A stretch of 64,000 nucleotides of DNA from Haematococcus lacustris. Taxonomy: Eukaryota; Chlorophyta; Chlorophyceae; Chlamydomonadales; Haematococcaceae. A model generated the notes under the pieces. That model saw nothing but the letters and a program-made list of their open reading frames with translations, did no database searches and had not been told where the DNA came from. The position numbers were made by a program, and so were the translations under genes. This document shows positions 10,379-20,892 of this stretch, one piece after another (the first letter of the stretch is position 1; each line of letters starts with the position of its first letter). Location of the stretch: the NCBI GenBank assembly GCA_030144725.1, contig JASKMD010000014.1, positions 1,062,350-1,126,349 on the forward strand, read 5' to 3'.

Positions 10379-10942
10379 GGTGGTCAGGGTAATGGGGGGT
10401 GATGGATACGGAGATGGGTGAAGGAGAGGTAGGGGGGAGATGGGTGAAGGAGAGGTAGGGGAGAGGTAGGAGGCGGGGAGAAGGAGAGTTAGGGGGCAGG
10501 AGGCTGATGGCAGGCTGGGAGGAGGGGCTACTGGGAGCTGGGCGGGGTAGACGAGGTTGGGAGGTGGTGGGTTAGGATGTGTTGGTGGTGGCCACGTGGC
10601 GGAGTGGTAAGCCAAGCTCAGTCGGCTCCTCGTGCACCTGTAGCCATCAGCATGTGTACCTTGTAAGCGGTATAACTTGTCACATACAAACCCAATGATT
10701 GAGTTGCATAGTGTCATGGACGCGTTAATGAGTATGCTACAAATGGTATGTGTGAGGTCAGGCTGTTTGTTCAATGGTGCAAAACATAAAGCGGATCATA
10801 GCTGGAGGGGGTGACTAGTCCCTACTGTGCCGCCCACCATTACAGCGATACAGCGCTGCCACACACAAACCGGGGTTCCTTCACATCCTCGCCATGCGGC
10901 CTGCACCATCAAGAAGCTCGCGCAGCCATGTTTGCCGGACTT
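10379..10942. other. 5' part of the hAT-like element: GGGTGAAGGAGAGGTAGG repeats and non-coding sequence
   Basis: About 10390-10500 is a G-rich tandem array (GATGGGTGAAGGAGAGGTAG units). The rest to the foldback insertion site at 10942 has no recognised motif. In minus-strand sense this is where the missing N-terminal half of the transposase would be expected. Confidence 0.4.
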
Positions 10943-11509
10943 CAATCAAGTCTCCCGGTAAAAGTTCCCCCTATATGGGGGAAATTTGTTGGCTGTGGAT
11001 GGGGGAAGTTTTGAATTGCCCAACTGCGCTACTCGACAAGCACGAGCGACTAGCAAGCCACACTACAGCTTGCTGGGCTCCTCCGCATGCTTTGACGCGC
11101 AACCTTGACTGCCCCGAGGTGGTTCCTGGGGGCGGTTACTGCAATCGTTGATGTACGGCCGCAGCGATGCCGACCACAAGCCGTCCCTTAACACCAGCCG
11201 ATCCACTCCCGTACACGCAGGAGTTATGACCCCGCGAGGCAAGCGAGGACAACGCACAGCTGAAGGACAGCATGAAAACACGAGAGGAGCTGAGCTAGGC
11301 GCGGGCCAGGCGAGCTACAAACGAGATGGTTAGGGTAATATCTAGCCACCAGCACATTAGGGGCAGCACTAACAATTCGCCCCTTGCATTACCCTTGCCA
11401 TGACTCTGTTGTTGTGTGCCTATACATGCAGGCCATCCACAATAACAGCTCAAGGGGACTCCAACGACTGAGAACGGCAAGACTGGCCACCCGCCGCCCA
11501 GCCCCACCC

Positions 11510-12080
11510 CTCGCTGCCGCAGCCCAGCCCTGCCCCACTCCCTCTCAGCCCTGCCCCACCCCCTCCCAGCCCTGCTCCACCCCCTCCCAGCCCTGCCCCA
11601 TCCCTCCCAGCCTTGCGTTGCCCCTCCCCACCCCCTCCCAGCCCTGCCCCACCCCCTCCCAGCCCTGCTCCACCCCCTCCCAGCACTGCCCCACCCCCTC
11701 CCAGCACTGCTCCACCCCCTCCCAGCCCTGCCCCTTCCATCCCTGCCCAGCCCTGCCCCACCCCCTTTCAGCTCTGCCCCACCCCAGCCCAGCCTTACAT
11801 TGCCCCTGGCCGCCGCAGCTCAGCCCTGCCCGACCCCCTCCCAGCCTTGCGTCGCCCCTTCCCTCCCTGCTGAACCCTGCCACACCCCCTCCTAGCACTG
11901 CCCCACCCCATCCCAGCCCTTCCCCACCCCATCCCAGCCTTGCGTTGCCCCTCCCCTCCCTGCCCAGCACTGCGCCACCCCAGCCCAGCCCTGCCCCACC
12001 CCATCCCAGCCTTGCGTTGCCCCTCCCTGCCCTGCCCTGCCTTGCCCTGCCTTGCCTTGCCCTGCCCTGCCCTGCCTGTG
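11510..12080. repeat. Pro-codon-like minisatellite CCCAGCCCTGCCCCACCCCCT (left foldback arm)
   Basis: Dozens of 20-bp CCCAGCCCTGCCCCACCCCC units. Open frames of 250-300 residues on both strands across it are repeat translations, not genes. The mirror copy occupies about 13740-14310. Confidence 0.9.
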
Positions 12081-12631
12081 TGTGTGTGGCAGTGCAGGCT
12101 GCAGGTAGAAGCAGGCTGCAGGTTTGCTGCAGTGCATGAGCAGCAGCAGCAGGCTGTAGTGCATGTGTTACAGAGCATGAGCAGCAGCAGCAGCAGCAGC
12201 AGGCTGTAGTGTATGAGCAGCAGTGCAAGGACAGCAGCAGCAGTGGATGGGCAGCAGCAGCAGGCTGTAGGTGTGTAGCAGTGCAGGTAGCAGCAGGCTG
12301 CAGGTGTGTTGCAGTGCATGAGCAGCAGCAGGTTGTAGGTGTGTTGCGGTGCATGAACAGCAGCAAGAGCAGCAGGCTGTAGTGCATGAGCAGTGCATGG
12401 ACAGCAGCAGCAGGCTGTATGTGTGTGGCATTGTAGTCTTGTATTAGCAATCAGCAGCAACTTTGAGCCCATCTGAGAAGATTGTTGCATGGTACAAAAG
12501 CTTTCAAAAGGCTGTCTTGAGCTTCCTTCCAGTTCCATGCCACACAACGTGATTTGTAAGCTGTGAATGGTCAAGATGTAATGAAGAAAACGGTGGTGGT
12601 CATTAGCCGTGTATCCTACGCCCATTGTTTT

Positions 12632-13200
12632 GACAACACCACCCCGCAGTCCGCAACCGTGGTAGCCACCTGCTACATACCCCCTTTGCATGTATGCATC
12701 ACGGTCATGCTAAGCAAGTGCAGGCCTGGCAGTGATCCACACCCAATGTGTCACAGCAAGCTGGACCAAGGATTGTACCTATAGAGAAGGCTCACCAGAT
12801 CCAGCCACATGCTAGGGTGTGGTGCGCCACATGCCCCTTGTATGGACAACACCACCACGCGGTGATGCGCTGAGGCTGCAAACATGGTAGCCACCTGCTA
12901 CATACCCCCTTTGCATGTATGCATCACGGTCATACTAAGCAAGTGCAGGCCTGGCAGTGATCCACACCCAATGTGTCACAGCAAGCTGGACCACGGATGG
13001 TACCTATAGTGAAGGCTCACCAGATCCAGCCACATGCTAGGGTGTGGTGCGCCACATGCCCCTTGTATGGACAACACCACCACGCGGTGATGCGCTGAGG
13101 CTGCAAACATGGTAGCCACCTGCTACATACTCCCTTTGCATGTATGCATCACGGTCATGCTTAGCAAGTGCAGGCCTGGCAGTGATCCGCACCAAATCCA
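12632..13200. repeat. 213-225 bp tandem repeat in the centre of the foldback element
   Basis: Three copies (the last partial) start at 12632, 12845 and 13070, each with GACAACACCACC and GGTAGCCACCTGCTACATAC followed by TTTGCATGTATGCATCACGG. The spacing is 213 then 225 bp. No ORF is supported. Confidence 0.85.
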
Positions 13201-14871
13201 ACCATATGCTACCACGTGGTATTACATCGATGCTGCAACTGGCACGGTCAAGTACGCTAGGTCTATTGTAGACCTTAATATTCGAGTTGCAATCGCCCAT
13301 CACCGGGGGATTCGTCTTACACAACCACTGTGATGTCCATATGCGGCTACACAAGCAATGGCATGGTTGAACAACCGCACATTGCATGCCTTTATTTGCA
13401 TAGAGCTATCAAGACCACCGCATACCATGCCAGATCTTTGCCTTGAAATGAGCTTGCATGCAACCAGACACACACCGCACATGTTGCTGTTCTTGCACTG
13501 CTGCTCATGCACTACAGCCTGCTGCTGCTGCTGCTCATGCACTGCAACACACCTGCAACCTGCACTGCTACACACCTACAGCCTGCTGCTGCTTCCCATA
13601 CACTGCTGCTGCTGTCCTTGCACAGCTACTCATGCACTACAGCCTGCTGCTGCTGCTGCTGCTCATGCACTGTAGCACATGCACTGCAGCCTGCTGCTGC
13701 TCATGCACGGCAGCAAACCTGCAGCCTGCACTGCCACACACTCACAGGCAGGGCAGGGCAGGGCAGGGCAGGGCAGGGCAGGGCAGGGCAGGGCAGGGCA
13801 GGGCAGGGCAGGGCAAGGCAGGGCAGGGAGGGGCGACGCAAGGCTGGGAGGGGGTGGGGCAGTGCTGGGATGGGGTGTGGCAGTGCTGGGAGGGGGTGTG
13901 GCAGGGTTAAGCAGGGAGGGAAGGGGCGACGCAAGGCTGGGAGGGGGTCGGGCAGGGCTGGGCTGCGGCGGCAAGGGGCAATGTAAGGCTGGGCTGGGGT
14001 GGGGCAGGGCAGGGCTGGGCTGGGGTGGGGCAGGGCTGAAAGGGGGTGGGGCAGGGCTGGGCAGGGAGGGAAGGGGCAGGGCTGGGAGGGGGTGGGGCAG
14101 TGCTGGGAGGGGGTGGGGCAGTGCTGGGAGGGGGTGGAGCAGGGCTGGGAGGGGGTGGGGCAGGGCTGGGAGGGGGTGGGGAGGGGCAACGCAAGGCTGG
14201 GAGGGATGGGGCAGGGCTGGGAGGGGGTGGAGCAGGGCTGGGAGGGGGTGGGGCAGGGCTGAGAGGGAGTGGGGCAGGGCTGGGCTGCGGCAGCGAGGGG
14301 TGGGGCTGGGCGGCGGGTGGCCAGTCTTGCCGTTCTCAGTCGTTGGAGTCCCCTTGAGCTGTTATTGTGGATGGCCTGCATGTATAGGCACACAACAACA
14401 GAGTCATGGCAAGGGTAATGCAAGGGGCGAATTGTTAGTGCTGCCCCTAATGTGCTGGTGGCTAGATATTACCCTAACCATCTCGTTTGTAGCTCGCCTG
14501 GCCCGCGCCTAGCTCAGCTCCTCTCGTGTTTTCATGCTGTCCTTCAGCTGTGCGTTGTCCTCGCTTGCCTCGCGGGGTCATAACTCCTGCGTGTACGGGA
14601 GTGGATCGGCTGGTGTTAAGGGACGGCTTGTGGTCGGCATCGCTGCGGCCGTACATCAACGATTGCAGTAACCGCCCCCAGGAACCACCTCGGGGCAGTC
14701 AAGGTTGCGCGTCAAAGCATGCGGAGGAGCCCAGCAAGCTGTAGTGTGGCTTGCTAGTCGCTCGTGCTTGTCGAGTAGCGCAGTTGGGCAATTCAAAACT
14801 TCCCCCATCCACAGCCAACAAATTTCCCCCATATAGGGGGAACTTTTACCGGGAGACTTGATTGCGGACTT

Positions 14872-15187
14872 CGGTGGTGTGCGCCACCAACATGTCGTGC
14901 ATCGCTAACGGATAGCCAAGGACGTAGCTTACCAGTGTAGCTAACCACGGTCTCTGATTGGGACACATCCGGGGTCACATGTGGCTGCCCGCATCGAAAG
15001 ACTCCAATGGCAATTCCAGTCGAACATTAAACGCGCAATATCGCATTGCAGCAGACGCAGCAAACGTTACATCAAATGATGGAGTAGATGGGCCGCAGTT
15101 GCATGAAGATTACCAACCCCATGTTGGGAACGCCTGACGTTAAGCAACTAACAGCCACAAAGCGCATCTTTGTTTACAGCCCCCTAA
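14872..15187. other. Terminal region of the hAT-like element and flank
   Basis: 14940-15137 matches the B-end (ATGGGGTTGG side) of the hAT-family copies at 17.8 and 17.95 kb. 15141-15162 (TAAGCAACTAACAGCCACAAAG) recurs at 16476-16497, on the other side of the neighbouring TIR element. No gene seen. Confidence 0.45.
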
Positions 15188-16473
15188 GTCAGGTCCCACA
15201 AGGTCTCTTTGGCAAAATGTACCGTGAGCCATTTGATACCGCGCTTACACAGCCTTGATCAGCGAGCCTTCCCGATATGCCTACTGCATCAAAGGGCCTG
15301 CACGGCCTAGACGCCCACCAACCCTTGCCAAGTGTCCAGGTGGCAAGGTTACTGTAGATGGATGCGGCGCTATATTTTAAGCGGGTGCTGGTAGGTACGG
15401 TACATAACAGCGCTAGCGCGAGGGCCGGCGGTTATGTCGGTTAACCGGGTGGCTCGCATCTCGCATCGGGCTGCCGCAGCTCGCTCGCAACATACCTAAG
15501 CGTTGCAATAGCCCTACTCCTCCACCACATCAAAGCATATACTACGAGCTGCAGGCAGCATGTCCGAAGGAACTGTTTTTTTCTGGTCTCTCCTTCGACG
15601 CCATTATTGAGAGGGCTGATGAACAACGAGAGCTTCCTATGCTTTCTTATGCTTTCCTATGCTATCCTCTGCTGTCCTATGCTTTCCGATCCTTCCTATT
15701 CTTACTACGCTGACTGCGTCGGCCCATCGCTAATTATGGCCGCCAGTCTGCATCATTTGTGCCGCTGATGGACGTTGGTGGTAGCTTGGAGGAACCAGAA
15801 CGACCTCTAGTACTTTCGCAGCCTGGTGAGCGCGAGATGATGGGGTAATTTAGACATGAGCATGGTAGGCATGTCTGGGTGTATCTATGGGTGCTAACCT
15901 AAAGGATACGCTACCAAAAGTTGCAGAAGTTCTCGGGGCACACCGCTTGCATCTCTACAGGAGGTCAGCACGGCGTTTGATGCACTTCCCGCCTAGAAAT
16001 TAGGTTTCAACTCACTGGAATTTCATTAGCCTCCGAACCCGCGCAGGGCAGATGCATTACACTGCAATAGCTTCCCGTGGGAGCTATGAGTATACGTCAA
16101 CGCTAGGGCGCAGAAACTAGACGGATGCGCAGCAGCAACAAGCAGCAAATCGATCTCAAAAACAGCACTGCAGATTTGCATGCCGGCACCCCATCACGGC
16201 ACCCCGACCGACCGACTAGTGACCGCTCTACCTCGCTTGTCGTTGCGGCGTTGTTGTCTGCACGTGCACTACCGTCAGGGTGCAAGGAGTCACTGGTGCA
16301 AGGATACCGCGGAGGGGGGCAATGTTGACTTTAGCCCGTCCCTCGCAGGCCAAGCTGCGGAGCACCACGCCGCAGCGGGGCGTCGCGGTTTGACCTCTTG
16401 GAGTGCAGTATACGCGACAAAAAGTGACGGTACATATTTTCGAGCCATTTTACCAGACCTTGTGGGACCTGAC
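15188..16473. mobile_element. Candidate TIR element of 1.29 kb without a transposase gene
   Basis: The left end GTCAGGTCCCACAAGGTCT (15188) is the reverse complement of the sequence ending at 16473. The inverted similarity continues imperfectly (AAAATG..GTACCGT). CCTAA flanks both ends (15183-15187 and 16474-16478), suggesting a 5-bp target duplication. No open frame longer than about 110 codons, so it is presumably non-autonomous. It contains a short TCCTATGCTTT tandem array at 15635-15700. Confidence 0.55.
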
Positions 16474-16611
16474 CCTAAGCAACTAATAGCCACAAAGCAA
16501 AAAGTGCAACGCTATTAGCACACGATCTTACCACGATCTTTCCTCCTAGGCATTTCTTTCTATGCGCATGACTTGCATCAGCGGGCGAATGCTAATCTTG
16601 CGCGTCCCCAG

Positions 16612-17836
16612 TCGGGCGACCCCAACTGTTTAAAAATGACAGGAAACTGACCCTTGGCAGTCGGACGGCTGTAACTCTGCACTCACTGCGCCAAATGTTA
16701 CGCTAAATGATTCACCATGTAGCCAACCCTGCCAGCTACCGTTCACCCATCCAGAATTATTATGCACGCAATAGGTCGTGCACAGCAAAGCATCAAAGTT
16801 GGTGTTTCAAATTCAAGCCGTTGCGGGGCATGCAGTCATCGCTACGACCGCCCGCGCCGCTTTGGCTGCTCTACGCGAGCATGCGCGTCGGCAGCAACAG
16901 TCGGATCGGAGAACGATCACGGGAATGTGGCACCGGGCCCACCTCCCCCCCATACCTAGAGGGCAATGCCACAGCTCGACCATTTGGATTTACAGCATGC
17001 TACTTACTAGGTTAAGCTCCTTTTAGACAGTGTTGCAAACGCTCATACTCAGATAAGCCAAAAGCTCACTTTGGTCGGTGACCCCCAACTCCCTTCGCCG
17101 ATCTCATGACCAGGGCCATGCAGTCAGACACACAACTCCACACCATGACCGAATTTGGACTCGGCTCCTCTGAGAGTTACACTCCCCTGCATGCCATCCA
17201 CCTGCGTGCAAAGTTTCATAGCTCAACTGCCACCCCACAGCCCCGTGGCCCTGATTCTGCTTGGAGAAGATGATGTAACTTCAAAGCTGTCAAACAGATA
17301 GAGGCCTAAGCTGTTTGTTGTGCGGTTTGTTTCAACAGATGCGCTAATGGGTCAAGAACAAATAAAATATAGCCATTTTCTTGTGGGTGCAGCGGGTGCA
17401 ACACAGTGGAGGACACAGTGGAGGAGGGGGGGGGGTGTAACCCGGTGATACCTGTGTGCGCCGACCCAATTGGTGTATTTGGCGGAAGCGAGTATATTTA
17501 TATGTCCCAAACACCCCGTCAAGGTGCCCTGCACGCCCGGCAGGCATCGCGTTGGGTGTCAGCCGGACATTCCATTTGTGCACAACCAGCTCACTACGCT
17601 AAGTAGATGGGGTCACAGGGATGCGGCTCACCGTCTAAGAGAGACCCGTCTCGCCGCTGTGATTTGTTCGCGGGCACATGTGGCAGTACGCGAGCAAAGA
17701 CTCCAATGTCGTGCGCTGATGGTCAAATGACGCGCATTGCTTTGCAGAGCTCAATGTGATAAACGGTATTGAAAACGGTGCAGAATTGAGAGAGTATTTG
17801 CATGAACATTGCCAACCCCATGTTGGGGCCGCCCGA
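16612..17836. mobile_element. hAT-family non-autonomous copy L (1.2 kb) with 7-bp target duplication
   Basis: Starts TCGGGCGACCCCAAC (16612) and ends GTTGGGGCCGCCCGA (17836). It is flanked by TCCCCAG on both sides (16605-16611 and 17837-17843). Its left 330 bp matches, in reverse complement, the right end of copy R (19550-19880). Its right part matches the left end of R, so L and R lie in opposite orientation. No transposase frame is present. Confidence 0.85.
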
Positions 17837-17949
17837 TCCCCAGTCTTGCTGATCCGCAGACCAATGCTCCTGGATGTCTTCTCCCTCATCTCTCGTCGCC
17901 TTGATGACATAGACATGCTTTCCCAATAACAAAGCGCAAGGGATACATG

Positions 17950-19880
17950 TCAGGCGCTCCCAACATGGGGTTGGTAATATGCATGCAAGTACTCTCTCAA
18001 TACTGCATCTTTTTCGATAGCGTTTGTCACATCGGTAGCTGCACTTCATTGCGCGTAATCTGACCATCAGCGCAAGCCATTGCATTCTTTGCTCGCGTGC
18101 TGCCACATGTGCCCGCGAACAAATCACAGCCGCGAGACGGGTCTCTCATAGACGGTGAGCCGCATCCCTGTGACCCCATCTACCTAGCGTAGTGAGCTGG
18201 TTGTGCACAAATGGAATGTCCGGCCGACACCCAACGCGATGCCTGCCGGGCGTGCAGGGCGCCTAGACGGGGTGATTGAAACATTGTTTTGTGCTCGCTT
18301 CCGCCGAATACACCTTCTGGGTCGGCGTACACTAAGGTATCACCCGGGTTATACCCCCCCTCCTCCACTATGTCCTCCACTGTGTTGCACCCGTTGCACC
18401 CACAGGAAAATGGCCACAAAATGTTTGTTCTTGACCCATTGGCGCATCTATTGAAACAAATCGCACATTAAACAGCCCATGCAACGATCAATGTAACAAG
18501 TTGAAAGTGACATCATGTTCTCCAGGCAGAATCAGAGCCATGGCATGCAACGACCCACCATGCCCGCCCCCCCTCACCCATCATTGCAGGAGCCCAGCTC
18601 ATCAAGCCTGCCCAACCCCTCCCAGCTCCACCCCTCCCAACACACCCCCTCCCAACCCCTCCCAGCCCTAGGCACCACCATGAGGGGTAAGAGGCTTAGC
18701 AAGAAGAAGCGTGAACACCTGCAAGAGCTAAATGCCTCTCACAAAGCAGGGTTGAAGGGCTGGGCTGGGCTGGGCTGGGCTGGGCTGGGCTGGGCTGGGC
18801 TGGGCTGGGCTGGGCTGGGCTGGAGCATGGAGCTGGTCGCTTCATGGAGCTGCCTGCGCTGCTGGAGCACATGTCCCTGCACACGCTGAGGACCACCCTC
18901 AACAGCGTTGATGTGCATGACTTCACGCTACAGTTGCCTAAGCTTCGCACTGCGGTGCGGCTGGAGGAGGTGGCTGCAGCCTCAGCCAGGGCACCAGCCA
19001 GAGCCGCACGCAAAGCCACAGCAGCTGCTTGCTGTGTAGGGGGGGTTGTGGTGAATGTGGGGGACCATGCAAGCCAGCAACGGGTGGCAGCAGCAGCAGC
19101 AGCAGGGTGCAGCCGAGTTGTGCCAGCAGGTGTGCCGCCTCCACAGCCCCCCTTGCCCCAACAGCCCCCCCCACAGCAGCCACCCCAGCAGCAGGGCCGG
19201 AGCTCGTGGGGCACAGCCCTAGAGGGGCAGATGCTGGCACCCCCCATTGCGTCGCCTCAGGGGCCTATTGCATCACCTGATTTACGGCACATGTATCAGC
19301 TGGCTCTAGCTGCAATCGCCACCCAAGGGCAGGCTGCTCCGGCTCAAGGTAGTGAGCTAGGTGCAGCAGCGCCGGCTCCTGGCTTCACGCTACGCAAGCG
19401 TACCACACCTTCTGAGTTAGGGCTGCCCAAGACAGCTGCCAAGCGCAAGCGGTGATCCACGAGACTTACTTAGACAGCCCCCAGCGCCAACTCAGGTTGT
19501 AAAGTGCGCAACAAAGGCTGTACCGGCCACCTCCCCCAACCACCTGCCAACCGCCTTCGTGCCACATTCCCGCAACCGTTTTCCGATCCGACTGCTTCTG
19601 CCGATGCGCATGCTCGTGTAGAGCAACCTAAGCGGCGCGGGTGGTCGGAGCGATGACTGCATGCCCCGAACCGGCTCAAATTTGAATTACTAACTTTGAT
19701 GCTTTGCTGTGCGCGCCCTACTGACTGGATAATTATTCTGGATGGGTGAAAGGTAGCTGGCTGGGTTGGCTACATACTGAGCCAGCTAGCATTAAATTTG
19801 GCGCAGCGAGTGCAGAGTTACAGCCGTCCTACTACCAGGGGTCGGTTTACTGCCATTTTTTGAATGTTGGGAGCGCCTGA
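17950..19880 (+). mobile_element. hAT-family copy R (1.9 kb), internally deleted, with 7-bp target duplication
   Basis: Starts TCAGGCGCTCCCAACATGGGG (17950) and ends GTTGGGAGCGCCTGA (19880). It is flanked by ATACATG at 17943-17949 and 19881-19887. It holds two transposase pieces in different frames, 18515-18760 and 18844-19455, joined at a (GGGCT)n tract. Confidence 0.88.
18844..19455 (+). pseudogene. hAT-like transposase C-terminal fragment in copy R
   Basis: A 203-residue frame from MELPALLEHMSL to a basic KRKR end. The shared blocks MELPALLxxMSL, VDVHD and GxVVxNVGDHA match the transposase frame at 8777-10378. A Pro/Gln-rich stretch occurs mid-way. Upstream, 18515-18760 encodes a likely transposase N-terminus (MRGKRLSKKKREHLQEL) in another frame. 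The (GGGCT)n tract at 18758-18822 separates them, so the middle of the gene has been deleted. The basic tail suggests nuclear localisation. Confidence 0.7.
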
Positions 19881-19887
19881 ATACATG

Positions 19888-20892
19888 GCTACCCCTCCCA
19901 TTGAACCACCAACCCCCCTAACGATAAGGGACAACGGCTTTTCCGGACTCATTTCTGCACGGATTTGCACGCGGATTGAAGCGTCGGAATGCGGCCGCGC
20001 TGAGCCACACGCTGAGCTGGTCGGGCATGTTGCCGGGTATCCGACCCTACCGAGCCTGCGGACTTAATGTACGTTGACCCAGTAGCAGTGATCCCCTGTT
20101 TAACGCGATGGATAGTGCGCAATGTGCGAGGAGCCCGACCTCATGTCCAACATAATAACCCACATGCGCTAGCTCTGGGGCGACGGAACTAGGCTCAGGG
20201 GCTCTGAAATTAGGTAGAGACCACGGCATGAGCATAGCAGTGGCAACTGCATCATTCACTTGCTAATTATGCTCCATAAGGTGGGCTAAACCTCCCCCAT
20301 GTTGCCCCACTCTGTTGATGCCAGTCTGACCACCATGCAACTCAATGCAACTCTCCAGCCTTGCGTCACTGGCTAGGGAACTCACTGTGGACCCCCTGCC
20401 AAGTTCTCATCTATTGTTGACAATTGTCAAGAGGGGTTTTAGAAGATGGCGTGTGCACATGTCTGCAGCATGCCGACATCCAAATATCACCCCTACAAAC
20501 GGCAGGGGGGCCAGGCTGCCCGCTGTGCGTGTTGTGTGAGGTCTACGCCAGCTGCCAGCACTGGCTGGTGGGAGATTCATGTGGGGGAGGCTGTGTAAGA
20601 TGATGTTGAGAAATCTGGGCTCCATGCGTAAAGTGTACCGCAGCGGAGGACTCTGCATCCTGCGTTGTGGGTGTTGTAAAGCAGCACTTGAAAGGCCCGT
20701 TGCGCAGAACGCAACCGTTCGCGTGCCTGGCAGACTGCCGGTCACCGTGGGTGCCAGCAGCTCGGGCGCGCAGGCGCAAGCGCGACGCAATGATAAGGCG
20801 TTCCGCGTAAAAATGACAACTCAACTCTCACCAGGCACGCCGCAAAGTCAAATGTCCCTTACGTGGTGGTTCAATGGGAGGGGTAGCCTACA
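19888..20892. other. Interval between transposons, no gene recognised
   Basis: Several frames of 60-127 codons on both strands, none with a recognisable motif or splice context. Likely non-coding. Confidence 0.4.

Larger units (their letters stand above)
10943..14864. mobile_element. Foldback-type element with about 1.5-kb inverted arms and a 7-bp target duplication
   Basis: The arms at about 10943-12430 and 13480-14864 are near-perfect reverse complements. Both ends read CAATCAAGTCTCCCGG inward. The flanks are CGGACTT on both sides (10936-10942 and 14865-14871), a 7-bp target duplication extendable to 8 if the left C is counted. Each arm has a unique-sequence end of about 520 bp, then a (CCCAGCCCTGCCCCACCCC)-type minisatellite, then CAG-rich GCAGCAGGCTG repeats. 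The roughly 1-kb centre holds tandem repeats and no transposase. Another copy starts at 62115. Foldback elements are typically non-autonomous. Confidence 0.85.
5034..15137 (-). mobile_element. hAT-like transposon, composite, with two nested insertions
   Basis: The left end begins TCAGGCGTTCCCAAC at 5034. The right end, read inward on the minus strand, begins TCAGGCGTTCCCAACATGGGG at 15137. The same termini bound the smaller hAT-family copies at 16612-17836 and 17950-19880. The minus-strand transposase-like ORF between them is hAT-like. Removing the insertions at 5526-8776 and 10943-14864 leaves about 2.9 kb. No matching target-site duplication is seen (GGATGAC on the left, CGTTAAG on the right), so the ends may come from two related elements or the duplication may be lost. 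The transposase N-terminal half is not found. Confidence 0.5.

Noticed and set aside
11384..12691. Pro-rich and Gly-rich frames of 250-300 codons on both strands (also 13679-14512 and 62567-63893)
   Set aside because: They fall in the foldback-arm minisatellites, mirror each other across strands and lack non-repetitive domains.
5034..15137. Treating the whole interval as one intact hAT element
   Set aside because: No target-site duplication links the two ends and the N-terminal transposase half is missing; it is listed as a composite with moderate confidence only.
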